From NCBI RefSeq assembly GCF_900104555.1, contig NZ_FNJU01000010.1, forward strand, positions 43,966 through 107,965: a stretch of DNA of 64,000 nt, written 5' to 3'. The notes under the pieces are model-generated. The model searched no databases. It was not told the DNA's origin and saw only the letters and a list, made by a program, of their open reading frames with translations. Origin of the DNA: Litchfieldia salsa. Lineage in GTDB: Bacteria; Bacillota; Bacilli; Bacillales; Bacillaceae_L. How positions within the stretch are numbered: the first letter of the stretch is position 1; each line of letters opens with the position of its first letter. Of this stretch, positions 52,564 to 62,510 are shown one piece after another. Position numbers and translations under genes: made by a program.

Positions 52564-53738
52564 TACTCTGCCCCCTTTTTACCTTTCCCTATAAAATAGG
52601 TCACTTCATTAAATGCATTTGCACAAGCATCCACATCATTAATCCCACTAATATCTTGTAGAATAACTCTCTTTCCATTTGCACGCTCACCGGTTGCAAA
52701 TTCAATAGCTGCACTTCGTTGCTCTGAGCTAAAAATGACGCAATGGATATCATCCTGTTCCTCAGTATAATCAAGTGCTTCTATTAAACGATCAAGACGA
52801 ATTCCAAATCCTGTTGCAGGAGCTGAACATCCGAATTTCTCCAAAAGCTGATCATAGCGCCCGCCATTACCAATGAGAAACCCAACATTCTCAGCATACA
52901 CTTCAAATAAAATCCCAGTATAGTAACTCATATGACTTACAAGGTTAAAGTCAATCTTAATGTGTTCAGTAACCCCATAGGCTGCCAACTGAGTCCATAA
53001 CTGATCTAATTCTTCGACTGTTTCTCTGCCATTCGCACTTTCAATAATATCCTTTGCATCCGCTATTTTCGTTTCGTTTCCTCTTAATTGTAGGAGTGAT
53101 AGCAGTTTTTGCTTATCAATAGAAGACAAAGGTAAACTCTTTACATGCTCTCTATATCCAACATAGTTTTTCTCATACAAGAATCGTCTAAGAATATTTG
53201 CTCTTTCTTCATTTCCTAATATTTCTAAAAATAGTGTATTGACATAACCGATATGCCCAATAGCAACTGTAAACTGACTGAGACCTGCTTTCTTAAGTGA
53301 AGAAATCATCAATGCAATAGCCTCTGCGTCACAGCTGATTGTCTTATCCCCGATGCATTCTACCCCAATTTGTTCAAACTCTGCCGGGCGTCCACCTTCT
53401 CTTTGCTGTGCACGGAATACATTCGCTGAATAAGCTAATCTTAATGGATGTCCTTCTTGAAATAGCCTTGAAGCAGCTACCCTAGCAATCGGAGCTGTCA
53501 TATCAGGTCTAAGAACTAATGAATGTCCTTGCTGATCTAATAGTTTAAATAATTGTTGATCAAGAATGGCTGAAGCCTCGCCAATCGTTTCATAATATTC
53601 CAATGTTGGTGTTTCAATAAATTGAAATCCCCAACTATTAATTTCATCTGACATTGCAGATCGAACCTTCTTCTTCATTTCATATAAAGAAGGTAATGTA
53701 TCACGCATACCTAATGGTTTTTCAAACATAAATAACAT
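52563..53738 (-). CDS. hisZ: ATP phosphoribosyltransferase regulatory subunit
   Basis: 391 aa from the ATG at 53738 (GGTGGTGG upstream); the next ATG, nine bases on, starting MFEKPLG, is about as likely. A paralogue of histidyl-tRNA synthetase catalytic core: [32 protein letters not shown]-like [12 protein letters not shown], and [12 protein letters not shown]. It lacks the anticodon-binding domain and tRNA-charging function. Forms the hetero-octameric HisG-HisZ enzyme. First gene of the his operon. Confidence 0.95.
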   Translation of the reverse strand: MLFMFEKPLGMRDTLPSLYEMKKKVRSAMSDEINSWGFQFIETPTLEYYETIGEASAILDQQLFKLLDQQGHSLVLRPDMTAPIARVAASRLFQEGHPLRLAYSANVFRAQQREGGRPAEFEQIGVECIGDKTISCDAEAIALMISSLKKAGLSQFTVAIGHIGYVNTLFLEILGNEERANILRRFLYEKNYVGYREHVKSLPLSSIDKQKLLSLLQLRGNETKIADAKDIIESANGRETVEELDQLWTQLAAYGVTEHIKIDFNLVSHMSYYTGILFEVYAENVGFLIGNGGRYDQLLEKFGCSAPATGFGIRLDRLIEALDYTEEQDDIHCVIFSSEQRSAAIEFATGERANGKRVILQDISGINDVDACANAFNEVTYFIGKGKKGAE

Positions 53739-53807
53739 GAACCAGTCCACCACCATCAATATTAATTTTCTTTATTTATCCAGCAAACACTTTAGTTCGC
53801 TAATATG

Positions 53808-53859
53808 CTAATAAGTTGAAGTTATTAGTAAGTTTACAACTCTCAAAAACATTCGTCAA
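53808..53859 (-). promoter_or_regulatory. his operon promoter with palindrome at the start site
   Basis: Minus strand TTGACG (53854-53859), 17-bp spacer, TAAACT (53831-53836). Just downstream, CTAATAA-N7-TTATTAG (53808-53828) is a perfect 7-bp inverted repeat spanning the expected start, a position suited to a repressor. No T-box or histidine attenuator seen. Confidence 0.6.
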
Positions 53860-53998
53860 CCTAAAACAGTTAAGTTTTTTGATATTTTTGATTAATAAAG
53901 TCTCTACCATTATAAACTATCTTTCTATTTGATGTATTCTCATTTTTCAATCTAATAGTAGGCTTAACAAACAAGAATGAAAATGTTGATAAATGAGC

Positions 53999-54204
53999 AA
54001 CTGTTTTCGTATAGATTGTCCTTATAAAGCCGCAGGCTGAATACACTCCGCGTCCGGCGGGTGACCAGTGAGCCTCCTCGTCGCGAAAGCTCTTGTGGGG
54101 TCTCACTTTGGCCACTTGTCCCGCAGGAGTCTCCGTGTATTCAGCCTGCTAGAAACTACCTCTTCAATGTTTTATGTGTAAATAACAAATTTTAAGAAAC
54201 AGCC
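53999..54204. mobile_element. MITE-like family B, copy 5
   Basis: Nearly full length, same orientation as copy 1. Left end AACTGTTTTCGTATAGATTG, right end AAGAAACAGCC, GC-rich core CAGGCTGAATACACTCCGCG to GTGTATTCAGCCTGC. Flanking 8-mers AAATGAGC/AAATAAAA match at 5 positions. It lies between the his promoter and the MCP terminator; the remainder of 53860-53998 shows nothing. Confidence 0.8.
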
Positions 54205-54208
54205 AAAT

Positions 54209-54241
54209 AAAACCCACAACCTTTATAGATTGTGGGCTTTT
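54209..54241 (-). terminator. Terminator of the MCP gene
   Basis: AACCCACAA/TTGTGGG stem with A/T-rich flanks, 5 nt beyond the MCP stop. Confidence 0.85.
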
Positions 54242-54245
54242 CGAC

Positions 54246-56270
54246 TTATTTATGTTCAATATTAAATTTTTGTAGTTCTTCTAATAGTTCTCTTGAGAAT
54301 CCTTCTAATTCAAATGCTAGTTGGTTCAGTTGTTCCATTGATGCAGTGGTTTCTTCTATTGAAGCTGACACTTCTTGTGTTCCTGCAGCTGTGTCTTGGC
54401 TAATAGAAGAAATACCTGTTGCATGTTCAACAATCATATTTCTTTGGTCTACCATTTGATTGATTGCATTCGAGATTTTCATGATCATCTCACTGTTTGC
54501 ATCTACTTTTGTTTTAATAGAAACAAATGCACTCTCAGTCTCGTTAACTGCGACACCTTGGCCTACCATTACCTCACTAGTTTCATTAATTAATTTAACG
54601 GTTTGCTTTGTTTCACTTTGCATTTGTTTCACGATTTCAGCAATCTGTCTAAGTGCAGCCTCTGATTGTTCTGCTAATTTACGTACCTCATCGGCTACAA
54701 CAGCAAAACCTTTTCCATGCTCACCAGCTCTTGCAGCTTCAATCGCTGCATTTAGCGCAAGTAAGTTTGTTTGACTTGCAATCGCCGTAATCGTGCTCAC
54801 AATTTCATTGATATTAGTTGAACGCTGATCAAGGCTCTTGATCGCAGCAACCATTTCATCAATCATTTCGTTTGTACGACCAAATTGGTTTTGAAGTAAT
54901 CGCACCTTTTCCATTCCATCTTCAGAAGTTGTATACATCGAAGTAGATTCTTCTAATATTTGGAGAGTTTGCTCTTCAACATTTTTGATGTTTGTAGCCA
55001 ATAACTGTACAACTCTATTACTCTCTTCTGTTAAATCAGACTGCCTACTAGCTCCAGAAGCAATTTGTCCCATTGTCGTTGCCACTTCATTCGATGCAGC
55101 TGTATTTTCCTCTGCACTTGCAACAAGAGTTTGAGAGGCATCAGTTACCTGTAATGAAACCTTAGATACCTTCTCAATCATACCTCTCATTTGTAAAAGC
55201 ATATTCTCAAACGCTGTGGAAAGTTGCCCGATTTCATCTTTACGATTGATAGCTACTTTCACCGCAAGATTTCCCTCTTCAACATCCTTCATTGCTACTT
55301 GGAGTGCCTTGATAGGATTCACAATTCTTCTCGCAATGAAAAACGAAGCAACAATTGCTAGCCCAATAATGATAATAAGAGTCACTGTGATAGGAAAAAT
55401 AATATCTTTTGCTTTGTTAGCAAATTCTGCTTTGTAAACAGTACCGATAAGGACCCAACCAGTTGTTTCGTTTTTCACATATCCCATTGCTTTAGGAGCA
55501 CCTTCAAATTCATAGTGAACCATCCCATGCTCAGGTCCTTTACTAATCTCTACATAATAAGACTCTTTCGAAGCATTAGCTCCAACATAATCCTCATTTG
55601 GGTGAACAATGTATGTTCCACTTTGATCGAGTAGTGCTGCATATCCTGTTTCACCAATCTTAACGTTCTCAATCAAACTTACTAATACATCTAGTAAAAT
55701 ATCAACAGACACAACCCCAACAAATTGGCCATTCTTTTCAACTGCTTTTGCTGCACTTACTGTTAACTCATTAGAATTTGCATCCAGATATGGATCTGTC
55801 CAAATAATTTCGCCTTTATTCTTAACAGCCTCTTGGTACCAAGGACGTGTTCTGGCATCAAAGTCTTCTGGTAACTGGACTGAAGGATCAATAATCATTT
55901 TACCATTGTCTTCCATCCCTATGTAGATCTCTAAAATTTCTGAATTCGAAGCTTTTGTTTCAGTAAAATATTTGACAATACTGTCATTGGCAGCTCGTGG
56001 GTCTGACATTTCAGGCATATTTGAGAAGCGATTGAGTGTCTTTTCTGTGTTTCCTAGAAATAAATCAAAAGCCTCATTCACACTCACCATTTGTTCTTCA
56101 GTACTCTTCACTAATTCATTAGTAACCATGATTTCACTAAACTTAAAACTAACAAAAGAAATAACCGCTCCCGCAATTATAATAATTGCCAAAAATGGTA
56201 GGAGGATTTGTTTTTGTAAAGAAAGTTGCCCAAATTTAAATGACCTTTTTTGCTTTTGCTTTTTTTTCAT
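54246..56270 (-). CDS. Methyl-accepting chemotaxis protein with dCache sensor
   Basis: 674 aa from the ATG at 56270, with AGGGGAG upstream. Helix 1 (~20-42), periplasm-type dCache sensor (with [23 protein letters not shown] and [19 protein letters not shown]), helix 2 (~288-310), HAMP, and a complete MCP hairpin with [21 protein letters not shown]. This canonical tip contrasts with the degenerate one at 5.3-7.0 kb. Ligand likely a small amino or organic acid, by family only. Confidence 0.95.
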   Translation of the reverse strand: MKKKQKQKRSFKFGQLSLQKQILLPFLAIIIIAGAVISFVSFKFSEIMVTNELVKSTEEQMVSVNEAFDLFLGNTEKTLNRFSNMPEMSDPRAANDSIVKYFTETKASNSEILEIYIGMEDNGKMIIDPSVQLPEDFDARTRPWYQEAVKNKGEIIWTDPYLDANSNELTVSAAKAVEKNGQFVGVVSVDILLDVLVSLIENVKIGETGYAALLDQSGTYIVHPNEDYVGANASKESYYVEISKGPEHGMVHYEFEGAPKAMGYVKNETTGWVLIGTVYKAEFANKAKDIIFPITVTLIIIIGLAIVASFFIARRIVNPIKALQVAMKDVEEGNLAVKVAINRKDEIGQLSTAFENMLLQMRGMIEKVSKVSLQVTDASQTLVASAEENTAASNEVATTMGQIASGASRQSDLTEESNRVVQLLATNIKNVEEQTLQILEESTSMYTTSEDGMEKVRLLQNQFGRTNEMIDEMVAAIKSLDQRSTNINEIVSTITAIASQTNLLALNAAIEAARAGEHGKGFAVVADEVRKLAEQSEAALRQIAEIVKQMQSETKQTVKLINETSEVMVGQGVAVNETESAFVSIKTKVDANSEMIMKISNAINQMVDQRNMIVEHATGISSISQDTAAGTQEVSASIEETTASMEQLNQLAFELEGFSRELLEELQKFNIEHK

Positions 56271-56457
56271 TGTCGTCTCTCCCCTATACTTAATAAAGTT
56301 ATTATCGGTCATAATACCTATTTGTTTAGGAGATTTTTCGGCAAAAAACGATTGTTACCGGTTACATTTGACATTTTTTGAAAAAAATACATAATTTTTT
56401 AAAATAATCCCTTTATTTAGTGGATGATAATAAAAAAAGCCACAACAAGGTTTGACC

Positions 56458-56982
56458 CTAATCATGACTTTCTTCAGTCTTAAATCTCTTCTCTAATTCT
56501 TCTCTTGTATAAATGATTCTCATTGGATTTCCACCAACAAAGGCTCCATCTGGTACGTCTTTATTTACGAGTGTCCCAGCTGACACGATTGAATGATCAC
56601 CGATCCTGACTCCTGGTAAGATGGTTGTGTTCGCCCCAATCATCACCTCATCACCGATAAGGACTTCTCCAAGACGATATTCCTTAATGAGATATTCATG
56701 CGCGAGAATGGTTGTATTATAACCAATCACGGAATTTCTACCGATACTTATTTTCTCTGGAAACATAATATCAAGCATGACCATTAATCCAAATGACGTT
56801 TGATCACCGATTTTCATGTTTAAGAAGGTGCGATATAACCAATTTTTCATCGCTAGAAATGGAGTATATCTTGCTAATTGAATCACGATGAAGTTTTTAA
56901 CAACCTTCCAAAAAGGGACCGTTTTATAAACATGCCAAAGTGAATTCGCACCTTCCACTGGATATCTTGTCGTGTTTCTCAA
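56458..56982 (-). CDS. yvoF: Hexapeptide-repeat acetyltransferase YvoF
   Basis: 174 aa from TTG at 56982 (GGAG upstream). Left-handed beta-helix hexapeptides (IGDQTSFG, ISIGRNSVIGYNTTIL, IGDEVMIGANTTILPGVRIGDHSIVSAGTLV), with GGNPMRIIY at the end. O-acetyltransferase of the maltose/galactoside family; substrate unknown. Follows ppaX by 2 nt. Confidence 0.92.
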   Translation of the reverse strand: MRNTTRYPVEGANSLWHVYKTVPFWKVVKNFIVIQLARYTPFLAMKNWLYRTFLNMKIGDQTSFGLMVMLDIMFPEKISIGRNSVIGYNTTILAHEYLIKEYRLGEVLIGDEVMIGANTTILPGVRIGDHSIVSAGTLVNKDVPDGAFVGGNPMRIIYTREELEKRFKTEESHD

Positions 56983-56984
56983 TG

Positions 56985-57626
56985 CTATTCAGCTCCGATA
57001 ATAGTCAATAGGTCATTCATATGCTCTAGCATATAATCTGGGTCGAATGTCGCTAAATAGTCTTTTCCTTTAATCGTCCAAGCAACACCTGCTGTTAACG
57101 TACCAGCATTTTTACCCGCTAAAATATCATGATAGTTATCGCCAACCATGATTGACTCATCTGCTTGCGAGTTTAATTGAGAAAGCGCTAGTTGTATAGG
57201 CTCCGGGTCTGGCTTTGCATTCTTTACATCATCCAAAGTAACAATCACATCAAAAAACTCATCTAATCCGGTAAGCTTAAGCCCCATTGTTACAGTACTT
57301 CTGACTTTCGTTGTTACAATACCTAGTTTATACCCTTTTTCATGCAGTTGCTTAATCGTGTCATAAACACCCTCATACTCTTTTACAAGTAAATCATGGT
57401 TTGCATGATTATGTTCTCGATAAGTATTGATCATTTCCTCTACGCGATTTTCATCCATTGTTACAAATGTATCATGCAAGGAAGGACCAATGAATTTCAG
57501 CACATCTTCTCGTTTGTATTGATTTGGATAATATTGCTCAAGTGTATGCATAAATGATGAAATAATTAGATCGTTTGTATTTATTAAGGTTCCGTCTAAA
57601 TCAAATAGTAATGTATTAATTTTCAT
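56985..57626 (-). CDS. ppaX: Pyrophosphatase PpaX (HAD family)
   Basis: 213 aa. HAD motif [15 protein letters not shown], motif II TTKVRST, and motif III/IV KPDPEPI and [16 protein letters not shown]. PpaX removes pyrophosphate produced when HprK phosphorolyses Ser-P-HPr, matching the hprK neighbour. Its start lies inside yvoD by 11 nt. Confidence 0.96.
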   Translation of the reverse strand: MKINTLLFDLDGTLINTNDLIISSFMHTLEQYYPNQYKREDVLKFIGPSLHDTFVTMDENRVEEMINTYREHNHANHDLLVKEYEGVYDTIKQLHEKGYKLGIVTTKVRSTVTMGLKLTGLDEFFDVIVTLDDVKNAKPDPEPIQLALSQLNSQADESIMVGDNYHDILAGKNAGTLTAGVAWTIKGKDYLATFDPDYMLEHMNDLLTIIGAE

Positions 57627-58560
57627 AAGTTGCTTCCTTCCGTATGTTTTGCTCCGCTCGTTTCCAAATATAAGCTACAAGCATTGTTAGTACCACTGCA
57701 GTCACTACTCTTATTAATAATAAAGGTAAGATTGGGATTCCTAGTGGAATGAAAATTAGAGTGTCTTCTATTACAGCATGACAGGATACAAGAAAAATAA
57801 AGGCGAGTGTTAAATCCTTTTTCGATACATCATCCTCCTGTGCGGCTTGTATCATGACTCCAGCACCATAAGCTAAACCAATCAATAAACCTGCTGCTAA
57901 AGTTGTCGAAGTGTTCTCCTTCATTCCAAGAACTTTTGTAAAGGGAGACATCCATTTTGAAAATGCCGTTAACCAACCTAACTCTTTCATAAATTGAATC
58001 ATAATCATTAATGGAATAATAATCATTGCTAATTGTAGAATTCCAAATGATGCCTTTTGTATTCCTTCTATTAGTATAGCAAACCAGCCAACCGCTTTTT
58101 CATCAGACATTTGAACGAAACCATACTGAGCTAATTCTCCGCCACCATTCCAAAATAAGTTAATTAAAATCGCTGAGAATACTGCTAATCCAATTCTAAC
58201 CAGCAGAATTACCCATAATTTAATGCCTACCTTGATTGCAACTGTGGATTCAATTAGTAAATTATGTGAGAATGAAAGCATCACTGCCAAAATAAATACT
58301 TCCTTCACAGTTAAGTCTAGCGTTAAAATAGCTCCAATCGCAGCATATAGGTTCAAAAAGTTTCCAATCACCAATGGAATAGCAGCATCACCTGAAAGTC
58401 CAAATAAGCCCATAATTGGTGAAATCATGCCAATTACCCAATCCAATATCGGTGTATACTTTAATATAGTCACGATTAATGTGATTGGAAAAATGACTTT
58501 CCCCAATGTCCATGTTGTCTTTAATCCACTGATTAAACCTCTCTTGCTGATTTCAAACAC
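57616..58560 (-). CDS. yvoD: Membrane protein YvoD (nucleoside-recognition Gate domain)
   Basis: 314 aa from GTG at 58560, with AGGAGAG upstream. About eight membrane segments with Gate motifs ([34 protein letters not shown]). Homologous to nucleoside permease and spore-maturation gate domains, transport role not shown. Between lgt and ppaX in a conserved operon. Confidence 0.93.
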   Translation of the reverse strand: MFEISKRGLISGLKTTWTLGKVIFPITLIVTILKYTPILDWVIGMISPIMGLFGLSGDAAIPLVIGNFLNLYAAIGAILTLDLTVKEVFILAVMLSFSHNLLIESTVAIKVGIKLWVILLVRIGLAVFSAILINLFWNGGGELAQYGFVQMSDEKAVGWFAILIEGIQKASFGILQLAMIIIPLMIMIQFMKELGWLTAFSKWMSPFTKVLGMKENTSTTLAAGLLIGLAYGAGVMIQAAQEDDVSKKDLTLAFIFLVSCHAVIEDTLIFIPLGIPILPLLLIRVVTAVVLTMLVAYIWKRAEQNIRKEATYEN

Positions 58561-58576
58561 TTAATTCTCTCCTCTA

Positions 58577-59389
58577 CTAACTTTCTAAATATCTCTCTTT
58601 GGCCTGACCTTTTACTCGTCTATAAATAATGAGACCAACTGCAACCATGATTAGCACAATAGATATCACTTGAGCAACACGTAGCATATCAGTAAGCATG
58701 AGACTATCAGTACGTAAACTTTCAACATAGTAACGTCCTACCGAATACCAAATAACATAGCTTAAGAATAACTCTCCACGCCTTAAATTAACCCTGCGCA
58801 AAAATAGTAATAGTGCAAATCCAGCTAGATTCCACAAAGACTCATAAAGGAATGTTGGGTGATAATACTGACCACCAATATACATTTGATTGATAATCCA
58901 CTCAGGTAGTTGAAGGTTTTCAAGAAACTCTCTTGTTACAGGTCCACCATGGGCTTCCTGATTCATAAAGTTCCCCCAACGCCCTATCGCTTGACCAAGG
59001 ATGATACTTGGTGCACCAATATCAGCTAGCTTCCAAAAGCTTACGCCTTTCTTCTTTGCAAAAACAATGGCTGTTATAACGGCTCCAATTAAGCCACCAT
59101 GGATCGCTAAGCCACCTTCCCAAATCTGGAAAATTTGGCCCGGGTTTTGTGAATAATAGTCCCATTTAAAAATAACATAATACGCTCTGGCCGATAAAAT
59201 CGCAATCGGAATTGCAAATAAAACTAAATCCACAAAAGTATCTTTATGCAGACCACGTCGTTCTGATTCCCTCACAGCAATAAAAAGCCCAAGCATGGCT
59301 CCTAAACCAATAATTAAACCATACCAATGAATCGCTAATGGTCCTAACTCTAAAAATACTGGATTTAACGGTTGAATCTCATTCTCCAT
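58577..59389 (-). CDS. lgt: Phosphatidylglycerol--prolipoprotein diacylglyceryl transferase
   Basis: 270 aa, seven membrane helices. Conserved HGGLIGA, the signature [15 protein letters not shown] with the essential Arg, and YHPTFLYES. Transfers diacylglyceryl to the lipobox Cys of lipoproteins, such as the YdhK protein in this window. 61 nt after hprK in operon order. Confidence 0.97.
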   Translation of the reverse strand: MENEIQPLNPVFLELGPLAIHWYGLIIGLGAMLGLFIAVRESERRGLHKDTFVDLVLFAIPIAILSARAYYVIFKWDYYSQNPGQIFQIWEGGLAIHGGLIGAVITAIVFAKKKGVSFWKLADIGAPSIILGQAIGRWGNFMNQEAHGGPVTREFLENLQLPEWIINQMYIGGQYYHPTFLYESLWNLAGFALLLFLRRVNLRRGELFLSYVIWYSVGRYYVESLRTDSLMLTDMLRVAQVISIVLIMVAVGLIIYRRVKGQAKERYLES

Positions 59390-59450
59390 ATGTCACCTTC
59401 CTTATTTACTCCTTTTTTCTCATTCCCTTTTATAACGTGCATTCATTTAA

Positions 59451-60386
59451 TTAAATATCTTCTTGCTCATGGTCCTCTATGACACCAGTAAGTCTAGCTG
59501 AAAATTCTTCAGCAGCATTAACTCCCATTCTTTTTAGACGGAAGTTCATCGCAGCAACCTCAATAATGACAGCCAAATTTCGACCAGGTCGAACAGGAAC
59601 CGTTAATTTTGTAATATCTGTATCAATGATTCTCATTTTTTCTTCTTCAAGTCCAAGACGATCATATTGTTTCGTTTGATCCCAAAGCTCCAGATTCATT
59701 ACAAGCGTAATTCGCTTGAAGCTTCGAACCGCACCCGCTCCAAAAAGTGTCATAACATTAATAATTCCTAGCCCTCTAATTTCTAATAAATGCTCAATAA
59801 GCTCTGGAGAATTACCAATCAGTGTATCTTTATCTTCTTGTCTGATTTCGACACAGTCATCAGCAACAAGTCGATGTCCTCTTTTTACAAGCTCTAGTGC
59901 TGTTTCACTTTTACCGACTCCACTTTTACCTGTAATTAATACTCCCACTCCGTAAATATCAACCAATACCCCATGGATCGCTGTAGAAGGAGCTAGTTTA
60001 CTTTCGAGGAAGTTAGTAATTCGACTTGATAATCTAGTTGTCTTTTCATTAGATCTCAATAATGGAACAGATTCTCGCTCACATGCATCAACCAGGTCCT
60101 GTGGAATCTCCATGTCACGTGACACTATAATACAAGGTGTTACATCAGTACATAGTTTTTCCATTCGAGTTTTGATTTCATCAGGCTTAAGCTTTTCGAT
60201 GAAAGTAAGCTCGGTTTTCCCTAGAAGCTGAATGCGCTCTGCAGGGTAATATGTAAAATAGCCAGCCATCTCAATTCCTGGTCGAGAAATATCACTAGTA
60301 TTGATTGGTCGATTAATTCCCTCTTCACCACTTATTAACTTCAAACCGAATTTCTCAAGTAGATCTTTAGTACGTACTTTTGGCAA
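59451..60386 (-). CDS. hprK: HPr kinase/phosphorylase
   Basis: 311 aa from TTG at 60386, with GGAGG 8 nt upstream. Walker [26 protein letters not shown], the capping-type signature [16 protein letters not shown], and [19 protein letters not shown]. Phosphorylates Ser46 of HPr and Crh with ATP and reverses it by phosphorolysis. Master input to CcpA repression, and so to the cre site at 5.2 kb. Confidence 0.98.
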   Translation of the reverse strand: MPKVRTKDLLEKFGLKLISGEEGINRPINTSDISRPGIEMAGYFTYYPAERIQLLGKTELTFIEKLKPDEIKTRMEKLCTDVTPCIIVSRDMEIPQDLVDACERESVPLLRSNEKTTRLSSRITNFLESKLAPSTAIHGVLVDIYGVGVLITGKSGVGKSETALELVKRGHRLVADDCVEIRQEDKDTLIGNSPELIEHLLEIRGLGIINVMTLFGAGAVRSFKRITLVMNLELWDQTKQYDRLGLEEEKMRIIDTDITKLTVPVRPGRNLAVIIEVAAMNFRLKRMGVNAAEEFSARLTGVIEDHEQEDI

Positions 60387-60582
60387 TGTGGCTTCCTCCT
60401 TTTTGTTCAGTACATGTTGTACTATATTCCATTATCTATTTTAACACTATTTTTTACTATAAAAAAATCTGAAAAAAGACAACTTTTTATTTTGAGTTAG
60501 TTTAGCAAATATTGTTGTTATTTATTATAGGCAGGTAATTGTTAACACACCCACAGGTAGAATGAACTAAGGACGGAGCATA

Positions 60583-60639
60583 ATGATTTTTCGGAAGATA
60601 AAACCGAGGTTTAAACTATCAAGGATTAAAATTAGTTAA
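60583..60639 (+). CDS. Possible 18-aa basic peptide
   Basis: ATG with GGAG at the right distance, 18 codons (MIFRKIKPRFKLSRIKIS), then a stop directly joined to a terminator. The peptide is very basic. It could be a real small protein, a leader peptide, or chance. Lies in the 60387-60681 gap, where nothing else is clear. Confidence 0.3.
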   Translation: MIFRKIKPRFKLSRIKIS

Positions 60640-60683
60640 CCCCAGATCAACAGCTTAAATCGTTGCTTTGGGGTTACCTTTTT
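60638..60683. terminator. Terminator between the 60.58-kb small ORF and the asparaginase gene
   Basis: AACCCCA/TGGGGTT basal stem with inner CAAC/GTTG, T5 on the plus side. Also near the asparaginase stop on the minus strand. Confidence 0.65.
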
Positions 60684-61692
60684 AGGCTTTTTGCAAAGTG
60701 AAATCTGGGATTAATTGACCAATTTCTTCTTTTCTCGCATTGCGCAGTTTTGGTTTATAATGGTTCATGAGGTCTTCTATTTGATGTTCTGTTAATAACC
60801 CTAGCTGATTCAAGACTTCAACGGCAACAGGATACATTGCTCTACCATTTCCATCCTCTACTTTAATCGCAATTCCGAGCCCGGTTTCTTTATCACCGAT
60901 ACAATAAACAGCTTCTGCTCCCGCTTTGCCGAAAAATCGCCCCTTCCCTGTTTTCATGAAGTCTGTACAAAAGCGGTTTGTTCCCCCTACCATTTCTGGT
61001 GCAGCAATCATCGCATTCGTAATTCGTTTAACCGTTTCAGCTCGTTTCTTATTTAGCTTTTCAGGATTGGCCATCACTGCATAACCAAATGCCAGATTAA
61101 TTAATGGCAGGCCATGAACCGGAACACCACAACCATCAATTCCAATTTCAATATCCTCTTTTGGATAATCACATATTTCACTAACAGCTGTTAAGATCCT
61201 CTGTTGAACAGGATGATCTACTCTATAATAGGTCTCAATTGGTTCATTCATATACTTTGCTGTTGCTAGCATTCCTGTGTGCTTTCCAGAACAATTATTA
61301 TACAGAGGTGTAATCTCTTTTCCTTCGCGAATTAATTTTTTATATGTTTCCTCCCATCTAGGTGGATGTGTGCCACATTGTAATGAGTTATCCTTCAAAC
61401 CTATCCTCTTTAAAATCTCTAGCACTCGATCTGTATGCATACTTTCGCCATTATGCGAAGCACAACATAATGACAAATCCGCATCCGAAAACTCATAGGT
61501 ATCCGCCGCTCCGGTTTCGATAAGTGGAATTGTTTGAACCGGCTTCATCGAAGATCTTGCATAAACTTTGCCATATGGATTACCTGCAAAATTCATGAGA
61601 TTTCCATTTGAATCTACAACAGCAACATGACCACGATGTACGCTTTCTATATGATTCCCACGCCTTACTTTTACAAGATTAATAGATTCCAT
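60682..61692 (-). CDS. Asparaginase II family protein (PF06089)
   Basis: 336 aa, cytosolic. RGNHIESVHRGHVAVVDSNG start, ARSSMKPVQTIPL, SLCCASHNGE, and NNCSGKHTGMLA, all diagnostic of this serine-dependent asparaginase type, distinct from AnsA/AnsB folds. Predicted to hydrolyse L-asparagine to aspartate and ammonia. Monocistronic. Confidence 0.9.
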   Translation of the reverse strand: MESINLVKVRRGNHIESVHRGHVAVVDSNGNLMNFAGNPYGKVYARSSMKPVQTIPLIETGAADTYEFSDADLSLCCASHNGESMHTDRVLEILKRIGLKDNSLQCGTHPPRWEETYKKLIREGKEITPLYNNCSGKHTGMLATAKYMNEPIETYYRVDHPVQQRILTAVSEICDYPKEDIEIGIDGCGVPVHGLPLINLAFGYAVMANPEKLNKKRAETVKRITNAMIAAPEMVGGTNRFCTDFMKTGKGRFFGKAGAEAVYCIGDKETGLGIAIKVEDGNGRAMYPVAVEVLNQLGLLTEHQIEDLMNHYKPKLRNARKEEIGQLIPDFTLQKA

Positions 61693-61774
61693 GATTGACT
61701 CAACTCCATATTTTTGTCTGAGTATTTAGAATTAAATTACAACACATTACATCTAATTACAATCTTTATTATAA

Positions 61775-61871
61775 GGTTGTTTTAAACATAAACATTGAGA
61801 TGGAAGTACAAGCAGGCTGAAATACACGTAGACTCCTGCTTAGATCAGTGGCCAAGGTGAGACCCCACAGG
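61775..61871. mobile_element. MITE-like family B, copy 6 (truncated)
   Basis: Inverted orientation like copy 4. Left end GGTTGTTTTAAACAT and the core CAAGCAGGCTGAAATACACG to GACCCCACAGGA survive; the right half is missing. Confidence 0.7.
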
Positions 61872-61886
61872 ACTTTAGACTAATAC

Positions 61887-61935
61887 AAAAAAGCTGCCCC
61901 ACATGTGCCTTGCACACTTTTTGGGGACAGCCTTT
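61887..61935 (-). terminator. Terminator of yvlBCD
   Basis: AAAGGCTGTCCCC/GGGGCAGCTTTTTT stem with a ~22-nt loop, on the minus strand right at the yvlD stop. Confidence 0.88.
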
Positions 61936-62304
61936 TTATTTTCTGTTTCTTTTTTCTGTTAAAGGATCTAAGATTACTTTTTGAATTAATAAATGTAGAA
62001 TTGAGATAATGATTGCTGCGATCATTGCTGTTCCAAAACCATCAATGACAAATGAGTCTCCCATGATGCTCTGGGTAATCATTAATGTAATTGCATTAAT
62101 AACAAATAGGAACAATCCCAGACTTAATACAGTCACAGGTAAAGTTAAGATGATTAAAATTGGCCTAACAATAACATTCAATATTGATAATATGATACTT
62201 GCAAAGATTGCTGCAGTTAAACTTTCTAGATGAAAAGTGTCAATGTATCCTGCCACAACAATTAGAACAACACTGTTTATAAACAAACTTAATAACCATT
62301 TCAT
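61936..62304 (-). CDS. yvlD: YvlD-like small membrane protein (phage-holin-like / DUF360)
   Basis: 122 aa with four hydrophobic helices (LFINSVVLIVVAGYI; IFASIILSILNVIVRPILIIL; TVLSLGLFLFVINAITLMI; AAIIISILHLLI) and NVIVRPIL, a family mark. Envelope-stress related by regulon in B. subtilis. Overlaps yvlC by one base. Confidence 0.9.
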   Translation of the reverse strand: MKWLLSLFINSVVLIVVAGYIDTFHLESLTAAIFASIILSILNVIVRPILIILTLPVTVLSLGLFLFVINAITLMITQSIMGDSFVIDGFGTAMIAAIIISILHLLIQKVILDPLTEKRNRK

Positions 62305-62501
62305 TATCTTATTGCATCCCTTTCATTAGGAACAACGAAGATCCAAACTAAGTAGACGAGAAAGAATGTTCCAAAACTAATGAATAATCCTAAGACGAAA
62401 AGAATCCGTAACAAGGTACTATCCATTCCTAAATATTCTGCTAATCCTCCAACAACTCCTGCAAATTTTCGATTTGTACGAGAGCGATATAGTTTTTTCA
62501 T
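62304..62501 (-). CDS. yvlC: PspC-domain protein YvlC
   Basis: 65 aa. MKKLYRSRTNRKFAGVVGGLAEYLGMDSTLLRILFVLG is a textbook PspC domain with one membrane helix. In other bacteria PspC senses envelope stress. 9 nt after yvlB. Confidence 0.95.
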   Translation of the reverse strand: MKKLYRSRTNRKFAGVVGGLAEYLGMDSTLLRILFVLGLFISFGTFFLVYLVWIFVVPNERDAIR

Positions 62502-62510
62502 TATTACCTC

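Noticed and set aside
53739-53999. T-box or histidine attenuator upstream of hisZ
   Set aside because: No T-box sequence, specifier loop, terminator/antiterminator pair or His-rich leader peptide was seen.
53870-54115. 81-aa minus-strand ORF
   Set aside because: Half of it is MITE copy 5; no RBS; low-complexity composition.
60405-60425. Inverted repeat AGTACAACATGTACT in the hprK leader as an operator
   Set aside because: Only a 5-bp arm, common by chance in AT-rich DNA, with no supporting second site.
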